DNA of 64,000 bases from Rhizobium altiplani. GTDB lineage: Bacteria > Pseudomonadota > Alphaproteobacteria > Rhizobiales > Rhizobiaceae. The stretch lies in assembly GCF_001542405.1 (NCBI RefSeq), contig NZ_LNCD01000140.1:124001-188000 (forward strand). The letters run 5' to 3'. The first letter of the stretch is position 1, and the number at the start of each line of letters is the position of its first letter. The notes under the pieces were generated by a model. It was not told where the DNA came from. It searched no databases and worked only from the letters and a program-made list of their open reading frames with translations. Both the position numbers and the translations under genes were made by a program. This document shows, piece after piece, positions 1 to 8,041 of this stretch.

Positions 1-193
1 ACATTTCCTGGACGCGGTCGCGGGCTGCCTTGACACCAGCCTTGTCAGCCTCCGCCGAAGCGACGCGGTTGACGCGATTGGCCGACTTCTTTTCGGTTTC
101 CATCTGCGTGAAGAGAAGGCCATAGCAAACGGCGCCAGCCGCAATGGCGGCAAGCGCGACAATGGCCAACACAACAGGATCGAACCCGAACAT
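1..193 (-). CDS. tadB: Tad pilus inner-membrane platform protein TadB/CpaG, N-terminal part
   Basis: The gene runs off the left edge, so only about the first 64 residues are visible. It starts MFGFDPVVLAIVALAAIAAG, which makes an N-terminal membrane segment of about 20 residues, followed by a charged stretch with a run of Glu, Lys and Arg. TadB (GspF-like) sits in the inner membrane and works with the CpaF ATPase to polymerise Flp pilin. The start codon lies 4 bases after the cpaF stop codon, so it is the next gene of the same minus-strand operon. The assignment rests mainly on position plus the N-terminal membrane segment; the T2SSF domain itself is outside the window. Confidence 0.8.
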   Translation of the reverse strand, partial: MFGFDPVVLAIVALAAIAAGAVCYGLLFTQMETEKKSANRVNRVASAEADKAGVKAARDRVQEM

Positions 194-197
194 CTCA

Positions 198-1667
198 CTA
201 ATCCTTGGATTTCGCTTCCATTTCGTCGAGTGCCGCGGCAAGGCGCTTTTCTTCGTTGAAGTAGCGCGCGCGATCCCAGAAATGCGGCTTGCCGATACCG
301 GTCGACTTGTGCCTGCCGATCAGCTTACCCGACGCATCCTCGCCGTCGATTTCGTAGCGCATCAGGTCCTGGGTGATGATGACGTCGCCTTCCATCCCGA
401 TCACCTCGGTGATCTGCGTGATGCGACGCGAGCCGTCGCGCAGGCGGGCCGCCTGGACGATGATGTCGATCGAACCGGAGATGATCTCGCGCACGGTCTT
501 TGCCGGCAGCGTGAAACCGCCCATCGCGATCATCGACTCGATACGACTGAGGCATTCACGCGGCGAGTTCGAGTGGATCGTGCCCATGGAGCCATCGTGA
601 CCGGTGTTCATTGCCTGCAACAGGTCAAAAACCTCCGGTCCGCGCACTTCGCCGACGATGATTCGCTCCGGACGCATACGAAGGCAGTTCTTGACGAGAT
701 CGCGCATGGTGATCTCGCCTTCGCCTTCGATGTTCGGCGGCCGGGTTTCGAGGCGTACCACGTGCGGCTGCTGCAGCTGCAGTTCTGCCGTGTCTTCGCA
801 AGTGATGACGCGCTCGTCCACGTCGATGTAGCGGGTGAGGCAGTTGAGCAGCGTCGTCTTGCCCGAACCGGTACCGCCCGAAATGACGACGTTGCAGCGG
901 ACGCGGCCGATGATCTGGAGAAGCGTCGCTCCCTCAGGCGTGATGGCGCCGAAGCGAACGAGCTGTTCGAGGTTCAGCTTGTCCTTCTTGAACTTACGGA
1001 TGGTGAGTGCCGGCCCGTCGATCGCGAGCGGAGGCGCAATGACGTTGACACGGGAGCCGTCGGGCAGACGGGCGTCGCAGATCGGACTTGATTCATCGAC
1101 GCGGCGGCCGACCTGGCTAACGATGCGCTGGCAGATCGACAGCAGCTGTGAGTTGTCGCGGAAGCGGATTTCGGATTCGATGGTCTTGCCGCCGACTTCG
1201 ATGAAGGTTTGGCCGGCGCCGTTGACCATGATGTCGGCGATATCGTCTCGGGCGAGCAGCGGTTCGAGCGGGCCGTAACCGAGAACGTCGTTGCAGATGT
1301 CTTCGAGCAGTTCTTCCTGCTCGGAAATCGACATCGCGAAGTTCTTGATCGTGATGATGTCGTTCACGATGTCGCGGATTTCTTCGCGCGCGCTTTCTCC
1401 GTCGAGCTTGGCAAGCTGCGACAGATCGATCGTATCGATCAGCGCCGAGAAGACCTGCGCTTTCGTGTCGTAATATTCATCCGTGCGGGTCGGGCGCTTG
1501 CGCTGCGGCGTCTGCATCGGCGGCGGCGGAACCTGCTGGCGCGGGGGCTCGCGCTGCGGCTCGACCAGAATCGCAGGGGCAGACGGGGAGGGCTGTGGAA
1601 CCGGCGGAGGCGGCGCGATGGTGCCGCCCGCCTTGCCAAAACCCTCGTTTCCGCGTTTTCCGAACAT
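198..1667 (-). CDS. cpaF: Flp pilus assembly ATPase CpaF/TadA
   Basis: This is the cytoplasmic secretion ATPase that powers Flp pilus assembly, 489 residues and full length for the family. The N-terminus is Pro/Gln-rich and low complexity (about residues 1-60). The type II/IV secretion ATPase domain follows, with a Walker A motif GGTGSGKTT near residues 263-271, the arginine-rich region around VVRLETRPPNIEG, and a His-box GTIHSNSPRECLSR. It lies 29 bases downstream of cpaE and 4 bases upstream of tadB. The family forms hexamers docked on TadB/TadC. I see no missing key residue. Confidence 0.97.
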   Translation of the reverse strand: MFGKRGNEGFGKAGGTIAPPPPVPQPSPSAPAILVEPQREPPRQQVPPPPMQTPQRKRPTRTDEYYDTKAQVFSALIDTIDLSQLAKLDGESAREEIRDIVNDIITIKNFAMSISEQEELLEDICNDVLGYGPLEPLLARDDIADIMVNGAGQTFIEVGGKTIESEIRFRDNSQLLSICQRIVSQVGRRVDESSPICDARLPDGSRVNVIAPPLAIDGPALTIRKFKKDKLNLEQLVRFGAITPEGATLLQIIGRVRCNVVISGGTGSGKTTLLNCLTRYIDVDERVITCEDTAELQLQQPHVVRLETRPPNIEGEGEITMRDLVKNCLRMRPERIIVGEVRGPEVFDLLQAMNTGHDGSMGTIHSNSPRECLSRIESMIAMGGFTLPAKTVREIISGSIDIIVQAARLRDGSRRITQITEVIGMEGDVIITQDLMRYEIDGEDASGKLIGRHKSTGIGKPHFWDRARYFNEEKRLAAALDEMEAKSKD

Positions 1668-1696
1668 GCCTTATTCCAATCCGATCTTGGCGGGCG

Positions 1697-2974
1697 TCAT
1701 TTGCGCTTCAGCAGGCCGAGCAATCCGCCCTTGCGTGCTTTCTTGATGGCAATCCGCCCGGTCACGATGTGCGATATCTGCGAGAATGTTTCCGCCGTCG
1801 GTGACTTTGCATCCATCTCCGAAATCATCCGGCCACTGTTGGCCGCGTTGCCGAAGAGGTTGGCATCGAAGGGGATGATCGCGATCGGATCGGTTTCCAG
1901 CGGACCGCAGAAATCGGCCGGACTGATCTCCGGCCGCTTCGGCATCCCGACCTGATTGAGGATCAGATGCGGCATCTTGTCGTTGGGCCGCATCTTGCGC
2001 AGCGCATCCATCATGTTCTTGGTGTTGCGCAGGTTGGCAAGATCGGGAGAGGCGCAGATGACGACCTCGTCCACGCTGGCCAGCACCGAGCGTGTCCATT
2101 CCGACCAGGCATGCGGTACGTCGAGCACGGTGATGGGGGCGTTGCGCTGCAGGACCTCAAGCACGGGCTGGAACGCCTGTCCTTCGAAATCATAGGCGCG
2201 GTCGAGAAGGGAAGGGGCCGCAAGCAGCGACAGATGCTCGGAGCACTTCGTCAGCAGGCGATCGAGAAACACTTCGTCCAGGCGTTCCGGCGCATAAACC
2301 GCCTCGGCGATGCCCTGGGTCGGGTCCTGGTCGAAATCGATATTGGCCGTGCCGTAGGGCAGGTCGAGGTCGGCCAGGATCGTTTCGGTCGAAAACAGAT
2401 TGGAGATGCCGAAGGCGCAATTATGGGCGATCGTTGAGGAACCGACGCCGCCCTTGGCGCCGATGAAGGCGATGCTGCGGCCGAGCGGCTCGGCATCAGG
2501 GTCGACGAAGATCGTCGCCATTGCCATCATGATATCGGGCATGGCGACGGGCTGGACCATATATTCGGAAATGCCGTTGCGCACGAGTTCACGATAGAGC
2601 GCGATGTCGTTATGGTAGCCGATGATGATGACTTTGGTGGACGGGTCGCAAACGGTGGCAAGCGGCGCCAGCTCGTTCAGCACACTTGCTGATACCGTCC
2701 TGGTTTCGAGAATGATCAGATTGGGCGTTGGCGCAGTGGCGAACATGTTCGCGGCCGCGGCAATGCCACCGCTGGTGATGCGCAGGCTGACCTTCGACAT
2801 GCGGCGGTCATGGCTGCAACGCTCCATCACACGCTGCAGTTCTTCGCTTTCGCAGAAGGCGTGGACCGATATGCGGGGCAAGGGCCGCATGTTCTCGAGC
2901 TCGGCCATACGAACGGCGTCTTCTGCGTTGCGCAGCTCCGTCGTATTCTTGATCTCGTATTCGACTGTACTCAT
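1697..2974 (-). CDS. cpaE: Pilus assembly MinD/ParA-like protein CpaE/TadZ
   Basis: This 425-residue protein has an N-terminal receiver-like region (about residues 50-160) and a C-terminal MinD/ParA-type ATPase domain. The deviant Walker A motif GAKGGVGSST is near residues 170-179. CpaE/TadZ proteins localise the Tad machine at the cell pole; that role is known from Caulobacter and Aggregatibacter and is inferred here. The gene is 18 bases downstream of cpaD and is clearly part of the cpa operon. The C-terminus ends in a basic tail (KKARKGGLLGLLKRK) that could contact membrane or DNA. Confidence 0.95.
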   Translation of the reverse strand: MSTVEYEIKNTTELRNAEDAVRMAELENMRPLPRISVHAFCESEELQRVMERCSHDRRMSKVSLRITSGGIAAAANMFATAPTPNLIILETRTVSASVLNELAPLATVCDPSTKVIIIGYHNDIALYRELVRNGISEYMVQPVAMPDIMMAMATIFVDPDAEPLGRSIAFIGAKGGVGSSTIAHNCAFGISNLFSTETILADLDLPYGTANIDFDQDPTQGIAEAVYAPERLDEVFLDRLLTKCSEHLSLLAAPSLLDRAYDFEGQAFQPVLEVLQRNAPITVLDVPHAWSEWTRSVLASVDEVVICASPDLANLRNTKNMMDALRKMRPNDKMPHLILNQVGMPKRPEISPADFCGPLETDPIAIIPFDANLFGNAANSGRMISEMDAKSPTAETFSQISHIVTGRIAIKKARKGGLLGLLKRK

Positions 2975-2992
2975 CGTTCGGTCCTAAACTGA

Positions 2993-3745
2993 TCAGAAGC
3001 TGTTGGAGCTGCTGGTGACGTCTTCAATCGTGCTTGTCGTTTCGCGATACTCTTTGATTGCGGCGTTGCGGCGGGCCGCATCAATCGGGGTCATGCCGCG
3101 AGGCGCGATCAGGTCTTCCGGGTTTGCCACTTGTGCAGCCAGGTTGTTCTGCGTTGCACAACCAAAATTGTAGTAATTCTGGTTGGTGAAATCGTTGATG
3201 ATGTCTCTCGGCCATTGACCGCACTGCGACGTCATTGCTGTCGTGCCGACGAAAGTCAGGCGAATGGGCGCTGCGTCACCCGCGCCGGCCGCTCCGTAGG
3301 AACTGTTGACGATCTTGGAACTTGCGATGCCGCGGGCGGAAAGCTCAGCGCGTACCTGACCCCGCAGCTGCCGTGCTGCCGCCGCATTCGGCGATCCCTC
3401 GGGCGTCAGCAGATAGACCGGCCCGGTTGCCCGCGACGTGTAATTCTGCGCGAAGCCGCGGATCATGTCGCGCTGGGCGATGTTGAGGCGGCGGTCTGTC
3501 GACGCGACCGGGATATCGACCGATTGCTCGGCTTCGGCAACCACGATCGGGTGTCGCTGGCGATAGTCGTCGGGAATGCCACCGGTCGTCAGTTGGTCAT
3601 GGGAGGCACAGCCGGAAAGCAGGGCGGCAGCCACCGCGATAAATGTCAGCAGCGAATTCGAACGGCGGGAATCATGTGCGGTGTTCTGCATGTGGGCCAT
3701 CGGCTGATCTCTGTGTTGTGCCATTGCTGATCCTGCCGCGCTCAT
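2993..3745 (-). CDS. cpaD: Pilus assembly lipoprotein CpaD
   Basis: CpaD is an outer-membrane-associated lipoprotein of the Tad secretin complex. The protein shows a hydrophobic signal segment followed by a lipobox (LLSGC), with the lipidated Cys at residue 46 from the start used here. This start is chosen because its ATG overlaps the cpaC stop codon in an ATGA arrangement, suggesting translational coupling. Internal Met codons at residues 8, 16 and 19 would give a more usual signal-peptide length, so the true start may be up to 54 bases further in. The remaining 200 residues match the CpaD family in size and in being secreted. Confidence 0.9.
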   Translation of the reverse strand: MSAAGSAMAQHRDQPMAHMQNTAHDSRRSNSLLTFIAVAAALLSGCASHDQLTTGGIPDDYRQRHPIVVAEAEQSVDIPVASTDRRLNIAQRDMIRGFAQNYTSRATGPVYLLTPEGSPNAAAARQLRGQVRAELSARGIASSKIVNSSYGAAGAGDAAPIRLTFVGTTAMTSQCGQWPRDIINDFTNQNYYNFGCATQNNLAAQVANPEDLIAPRGMTPIDAARRNAAIKEYRETTSTIEDVTSSSNSF

Positions 3746-5247
3746 TTGTAGATGAACCCGATGGAGCCATGGAATTGCGCGTCGGCGACGGGCGTTTCAC
3801 GGCCGCCGTAAACCTTGTTGACGCGATTGAGCAGGAAGGTCGCCGCGTCGTTTTCCGGGCTGAAGTTGTCGTCCGGGCGGCTGAGCTGATCGCGAGCAAC
3901 CGGGCGAACGAGATAGGGCGTTGCAATGATGACAAGTTCGGTCTCATCACGCTCGACAGTGCGCTGCCGGAACAATGTGCCAAGCAGAGGGATCTTGTTG
4001 ACGCCCGGCGTGCCGTTCGAGGTCTGCAATACGTTGTCGCGGATCAGCCCAGCAAGCGCGATGGAGCCACCCGAGGGAAGCTCGACGGAGGTCTCGGCCG
4101 AGCGGCGCTGGTAGGTTGGCGTTGAGCCGGAAACGGAAGGGGCGGGCTCCGATACGTTCGTCTTGATTTCCAGGCTAATACGACCGGAGGAGAGAACAAC
4201 CGGCTTGAAGGCGAGATTGATGCCGTAGTTATAAGGAACGATCGTGACGTTGCCGTCATTGTCCGTGGTCGAATACAGCACCTGGCCGCCGGAATTGAAG
4301 GTTGCTGCCTGGCCGGAAATCGCCGTCAGTGTCGGCTCGGCCAGCGTCTTCACGACCTTCGCTTGTTCAAGCGCGTTGAGATAGGTCGAGATATCGTATT
4401 TTCCGATCGAGCTCTTGAAGAGGGCCGCTAGGCCTCCGCCAACGATCGCGGCGGCGCTGTCGGAGCTCGGGGAGCCGAGCTGGGCAACCGAGAGACCCTT
4501 GGAATTGGAAACGAGATTGTTGAAGCCAAGCTGCTTCAGTACCTCTCTGCGAACTTCCGCGATGGTGACCTTCAGCGTGACCTGGTCTTCGCCCTGGATC
4601 TGCAGCAGATTGACGACCTGTGAGGTCTGACGGCCCTCGGCGAAAAGGGCCACCGAACCGTCTCCGCCAGAAGCGCTGGCTGTTTCCGTACGCGTTGTTG
4701 CTTCGCCACCTTTCAGGAAGGCTTGCGCGAGGTCTGCGGCTTGTGCCGCGTCTTGCGGCGTGCGAACTGTGCCGGTTAGCACGATATTGTCGGACACGAT
4801 CTCGACTTTGATGCAGGAGTCAGCGATGAAGCGCCGGAGATTGGCCTCCAGGCCGGCGACGTCGCGTTCGATCGCGATATCGAGACTGACGATCTGCTGC
4901 CCATCGGCGCCGAAAATGAATATGTTCGTCTGGCCAACCTGCTTGCCGAACAGATAGATACGCCGCGAGCTACGGGTGACCGCGTCGGCCATGGAAGGGT
5001 CCGAGACGAGGATGTCATGTGCATCGACCGGAAGGTCAACGACAATCGCCTTCTTCAAACCGAGCTTCAGGCTGCGGTGTGCGCCAGGTCCAGCCTGGGT
5101 GATGTTAACGATCCCATCGGAAACCGCGTACGCAGCTCTTGCACCGAGAACAGGAGCGAGAACGCCCGGAGCGGCGCCCGTGAATGCGATCGCAAAGGAC
5201 AAGCAACCTGCCATCAAGGGCTTTGTGTAGCGCTTCAAATTGCCCAT
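3742..5247 (-). CDS. cpaC: Tad secretin CpaC/RcpA
   Basis: This is the outer-membrane secretin through which the Flp pilus exits. Reading in order there is a signal peptide (about residues 1-41, ending ARAAYA), a pilus-formation N-domain (LKLGLKKAIVVDLPVDAHDILVSDP), a BON-like region, and a C-terminal secretin domain with the conserved block VELPSGGSIALAGLIRDN and the end segment PLLGTLFRQR. I place the start at the second of two close ATG codons because the AGGA sequence is only 1 base from the first and about 7 bases from the second. Starting at the first would add two residues. It lies between cpaB and cpaD with very short spacing. Confidence 0.95.
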   Translation of the reverse strand: MGNLKRYTKPLMAGCLSFAIAFTGAAPGVLAPVLGARAAYAVSDGIVNITQAGPGAHRSLKLGLKKAIVVDLPVDAHDILVSDPSMADAVTRSSRRIYLFGKQVGQTNIFIFGADGQQIVSLDIAIERDVAGLEANLRRFIADSCIKVEIVSDNIVLTGTVRTPQDAAQAADLAQAFLKGGEATTRTETASASGGDGSVALFAEGRQTSQVVNLLQIQGEDQVTLKVTIAEVRREVLKQLGFNNLVSNSKGLSVAQLGSPSSDSAAAIVGGGLAALFKSSIGKYDISTYLNALEQAKVVKTLAEPTLTAISGQAATFNSGGQVLYSTTDNDGNVTIVPYNYGINLAFKPVVLSSGRISLEIKTNVSEPAPSVSGSTPTYQRRSAETSVELPSGGSIALAGLIRDNVLQTSNGTPGVNKIPLLGTLFRQRTVERDETELVIIATPYLVRPVARDQLSRPDDNFSPENDAATFLLNRVNKVYGGRETPVADAQFHGSIGFIYK

Positions 5248-5258
5248 TCCCATTTCCT

Positions 5259-6074
5259 TTACTCGGCCTTCGGCGCACTGCTGCTGTCTGTGACGATTGA
5301 GCCTGATTTGATGACTTGCACGATGGCGCTGCCATTATCGCCGCTGAGGAGGTAGTCAGCAGCGCTCGTATCCTGTTCCTGGGCGTCGGCAACGGAACGC
5401 AATGCCAGCGACAGCCGCTCAGCCATTTGCTGGGCAACCGCCAGCACCTTGGTCTGGTCGGGGGTTAGCTCAAGCGTTGCGGTGGTCCCGACCACGGCTT
5501 TCGAGCCGTCTTCCTTTTCCTGGATCTGCTGGTCGATCGCGAGTACGCGCACATTGCTGAGCACAGTCTCGGTCAGATATTTGTCGGCTTCCTTCGACTT
5601 GCGGACCATGATCACGTCGACGCGGTCATTCGGCAGGATGAAGCCGCCGGCACCTGTCGCGACCGAAATCTCGGTTGCGACGGCACGTTTTCCGGAGGGC
5701 AGGAGGGAGGACAGGATGCGGCTGTTCGAATCCGCGATCTTTTCCGCGCGGATGGGCTCGCCCTCGAAAATCGGCAGGCGAACGACAGCGCCCTGCAGGT
5801 CTTTCAGGGCATCTGGCTTGTCGGTTTCGGTAATGAAGCCCTGGACGACGCCGCTCTGCGGCCAGGCCATCCAGTGAACGGCTTTATCATCCAATCGTGC
5901 GCCGACCGGGAGGTTGGCACCGGAGACAAGTATTTTGACGGTCGGCTCTTTCTCGACGACTGATTTGACCTGGGTGACAACGGAGCCACGACCCGCGAGG
6001 CTCATCGCCAGCACGCCAGCAAGGCCGGCCGCAACGACAGCGACTCCTAGTATCAAAAGGCGGGCGGGCTTCAT
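5259..6074 (-). CDS. cpaB: Flp pilus assembly protein CpaB/RcpC
   Basis: CpaB/RcpC is a periplasmic SAF-domain protein that works with the secretin. The product is 271 residues with a single N-terminal membrane anchor (MKPARLLILGVAVVAAGLAG) and a SAF domain containing LPVGARLDDKAVHWMAWP and a GFILPNDRVDVIMV segment. The open frame could begin 15 codons earlier, but this Met directly precedes the signal anchor. It ends 11 bases before the chosen cpaC start. Between it and the upstream cpaA gene are about 100 bases that are AT-rich. Confidence 0.93.
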   Translation of the reverse strand: MKPARLLILGVAVVAAGLAGVLAMSLAGRGSVVTQVKSVVEKEPTVKILVSGANLPVGARLDDKAVHWMAWPQSGVVQGFITETDKPDALKDLQGAVVRLPIFEGEPIRAEKIADSNSRILSSLLPSGKRAVATEISVATGAGGFILPNDRVDVIMVRKSKEADKYLTETVLSNVRVLAIDQQIQEKEDGSKAVVGTTATLELTPDQTKVLAVAQQMAERLSLALRSVADAQEQDTSAADYLLSGDNGSAIVQVIKSGSIVTDSSSAPKAE

Positions 6075-6180
6075 TAATCGTTCCTCAGGGATTCGCAATA
6101 CCCGAAGAATGGCCTGCAATTGGTATAATTATAGTTAATGAAAGCCTTCGATTTTAAGTTAACGGAGGATTAACTTGGCG

Positions 6181-6693
6181 TTACTTCAGGCCCTCAATTG
6201 CTGCAAGAAAAAGCGGTGAAGAGGGAAAGGCAAAGAAACCGCCAATCGCGATCGCGATGCCATAGGGGATCTTCTTGGCGAGAAGAATGGAACTGGGGAC
6301 AGGCAGTCCGATGGCGAGGATGATATTGGCCTGTGCACGGATAATGAGGATGACGAACGTCGCGATGCCGCCGATTATGCTGACATAGGCGAGGAACTCG
6401 AAGAATGTGGGATTGAACCCAAACCAGAGCGACGTCGCTGCAAGCAATTTTGCGTCACCGCCGCCCATGATGTTGAGGGCGAACAGGACAAAGCAGACGG
6501 CGAGAACCAAAAATGCGGCCGCGAGATGTGTGCCTATCACAACAAAGGGCATTCCTGACAGTGTCGCGATTCCCAAAAACGCGACAGCAAGAACTATCGA
6601 CGCGCGATTGGGGATCTCCATCGTGAGCAGGTCCGAGAACGCTGCGATAGCAAGGCAAAGCGGGAAAATCACAAAGACGGCTGCTGCGATCAT
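6181..6693 (-). CDS. cpaA: Prepilin peptidase CpaA
   Basis: CpaA is an integral-membrane aspartic protease that removes the leader from Flp prepilin. At 170 residues it is the short form that lacks the methyltransferase domain. Both catalytic aspartates are visible: Asp21 in AAFSDLLTMEIPNR and Asp80 in the GxGD motif MGGGDAKLL. Five to six hydrophobic segments fill the rest. It lies downstream of pilA, from which it is separated by an intrinsic terminator-like hairpin. Confidence 0.95.
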   Translation of the reverse strand: MIAAAVFVIFPLCLAIAAFSDLLTMEIPNRASIVLAVAFLGIATLSGMPFVVIGTHLAAAFLVLAVCFVLFALNIMGGGDAKLLAATSLWFGFNPTFFEFLAYVSIIGGIATFVILIIRAQANIILAIGLPVPSSILLAKKIPYGIAIAIGGFFAFPSSPLFLAAIEGLK

Positions 6694-6713
6694 TGTACCA
6701 CCGATATGAAAGA

Positions 6714-6743
6714 CAAAAGGCTCACCCGCCGACGGGTGAGCCT
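6714..6743 (-). terminator. Rho-independent terminator or attenuator between pilA and cpaA
   Basis: On the minus strand an 11-base arm AGGCTCACCCG (6733-6743) pairs perfectly with its complement at 6718-6728 around a 4-base loop, and the stem is followed by TTTTGT. This is a textbook intrinsic terminator directly after pilA and before cpaA. Partial read-through would give much more pilin mRNA than machine mRNA, which fits the need for pilin as the major subunit. Confidence 0.85.
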
Positions 6744-6789
6744 ATGTTCGATCGGGCGTCGAGACCCGGTCGGGCCAGTCGCTTGCGGC

Positions 6790-6987
6790 TTAGGTGGCTG
6801 GCGTCGTCGTCGTCGGCGTATTCTTGTCCATCGTGTCGGACAGCGCGTTGAACATCGCGTTCAGTTTGCTGCCCAGTGCGGTTGCGCCGGTGATCAGCGC
6901 AACAGAGATAAGCGCTGCGATCAGGCCATATTCAATTGCGGTCGCGCCGGATTCGTCCTTGAGAAAACGGCTAACAAGCTTGGTCAT
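6790..6987 (-). CDS. pilA: Flp-type major pilin
   Basis: This is a 65-residue class IVb prepilin. The leader MTKLVSRFLKDESG is cut after Gly14, and the mature protein starts ATAIEYGLIAAL with the conserved Glu at mature position 5 and Tyr at position 6. The hydrophobic helix continues to about residue 40 and is followed by a polar tail rich in Thr and Pro (NTPTTTTPAT). It is the first gene of the cpa operon. Only one pilin copy is present here. Confidence 0.96.
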   Translation of the reverse strand: MTKLVSRFLKDESGATAIEYGLIAALISVALITGATALGSKLNAMFNALSDTMDKNTPTTTTPAT

Positions 6988-7386
6988 GGTAACTCCTAAC
7001 TCCAGTTGATGTTCAGCAGTCCGCCAACTGTTGCCGTTGATCGGATTGCAACAATTTAGCGCGGGCCTGTTTCCATCAACTTAAAGAGTTAGGTTACCGT
7101 CCGGTAAATTATGACCGATGCCTGAGGATGGTAAGTATTCCCTATCGCAATTGTTAAGAGTTTTATAGAAAAGTCCTGCGCGCCCGGTAGTAAAGGCGTT
7201 TGATGCTAGGGAATGTCCTCGTGCCGATATTCGATGGCGGTGAACAGGCTAATGCCCTCGAAGCCCCTGTCGCAATATGGCTCATAAAGCTGGCGTCTTC
7301 GATAAACCATAATAGGCTTAAGACTTCATTCACCAATTTTTCTCATGCTGCTTGGTGAAAATCGCCGTAACCCGAGAGAGAATCAA
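6988..7386. other. Divergent control region between pilA and the CpaC-N-domain gene
   Basis: About 400 bases without a gene lie between the minus-strand pilA and the plus-strand gene at 7387. The region is more AT-rich than its surroundings and should hold both promoters. The only strong signal I see is the inverted repeat at 7094-7107. I could not identify convincing -35/-10 pairs. Confidence 0.6.
7094..7107. promoter_or_regulatory. Inverted repeat TTACCG-N2-CGGTAA upstream of pilA
   Basis: The sequence TTACCGTCCGGTAA has perfect 6-base arms around two bases. It is about 110 bases upstream of the pilA start and 280 bases upstream of the divergent gene, where an operator for pilus expression could lie. 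No cognate regulator is visible in the window. Confidence 0.4.
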
Positions 7387-7800
7387 ATGTCGCCGAGTGG
7401 CAAGAGGATCATCCTGGCCAGCTTTTTTGCCGCCCTCGGCCTTGGCGGATCCGCGCTCGCGCAACAGGACATTCTGCGGGTCTACATGGATCAAGCCCGC
7501 GTTCTGAAACTCGATCGTCCAGTGAGCAAGGTCATCGTCGGAAACGCCAAGGTTGCCGACGCAACCGTGGCGGATTCCAAGACGATCGTCCTGACCGGGC
7601 GCAGTTTCGGAACAACCAATCTTGTGCTGCTTGATGCGGATGGCAACGCAATACTGGATGAGAGCATCCTGGTGTCGATTGATGAGGCCAACACTGTTCG
7701 CGTTTTTCGCCAAACGGAGCGCTCTGTTCTTTCTTGTACTCCGAATTGCGAACAGCATAGCCAACAAGGCACAGAGACCGCAACGGCAAGCCAGCAATAG
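7387..7800 (+). CDS. Secreted pilus-formation N-domain protein (CpaC N-terminal-like)
   Basis: The product is 137 residues with a signal peptide (about residues 1-26, ending GGSALAQ). Residues 30-105 match the pilus formation protein N-terminal domain found at the start of CpaC/RcpA secretins: LKLDRPVSKVIVGNAKVADATVADSKTIVLTGRSFGTTNLVLLDADG. No secretin domain follows. The C-terminal 35 residues are polar, with two cysteines (SCTPNC). I chose the ATG at 7387 because it directly precedes the signal peptide and has a GAGAG element just upstream; the frame is open 14 codons further. It is divergent from the pilA operon and probably acts in the periplasm with it, but its precise function is unknown. 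Confidence 0.85.
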   Translation: MSPSGKRIILASFFAALGLGGSALAQQDILRVYMDQARVLKLDRPVSKVIVGNAKVADATVADSKTIVLTGRSFGTTNLVLLDADGNAILDESILVSIDEANTVRVFRQTERSVLSCTPNCEQHSQQGTETATASQQ

Positions 7801-8041
7801 CTGCTGAGTATCCGCGAATTCCGTTAGACTTCTGATCCGGCTCAACGCACCCAACTTGCTGCCGAACGGTAGCACGATCACGATCAGCCACAGTCATTTC
7901 TTTCTCCCCGTGGGAGCACCATGGTAGCGTGCGGCGATTGCTGACACGTCAGCCTCGTTTGCCAAGTCCGCTCGGCCGTTATAAGGCTTGAGAAGTGGCC
8001 CGCGACGCGCGGGATGTCAATTTCCTGTCGCTAGGTGGTGC

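Noticed and set aside
7801..8041. A further pilus gene (TadE-like) between the CpaC-N-domain gene and deoB
   Set aside because: No frame in the 241 bases shows a membrane segment, ribosome-binding site or plausible codon use; I see nothing assignable in it.
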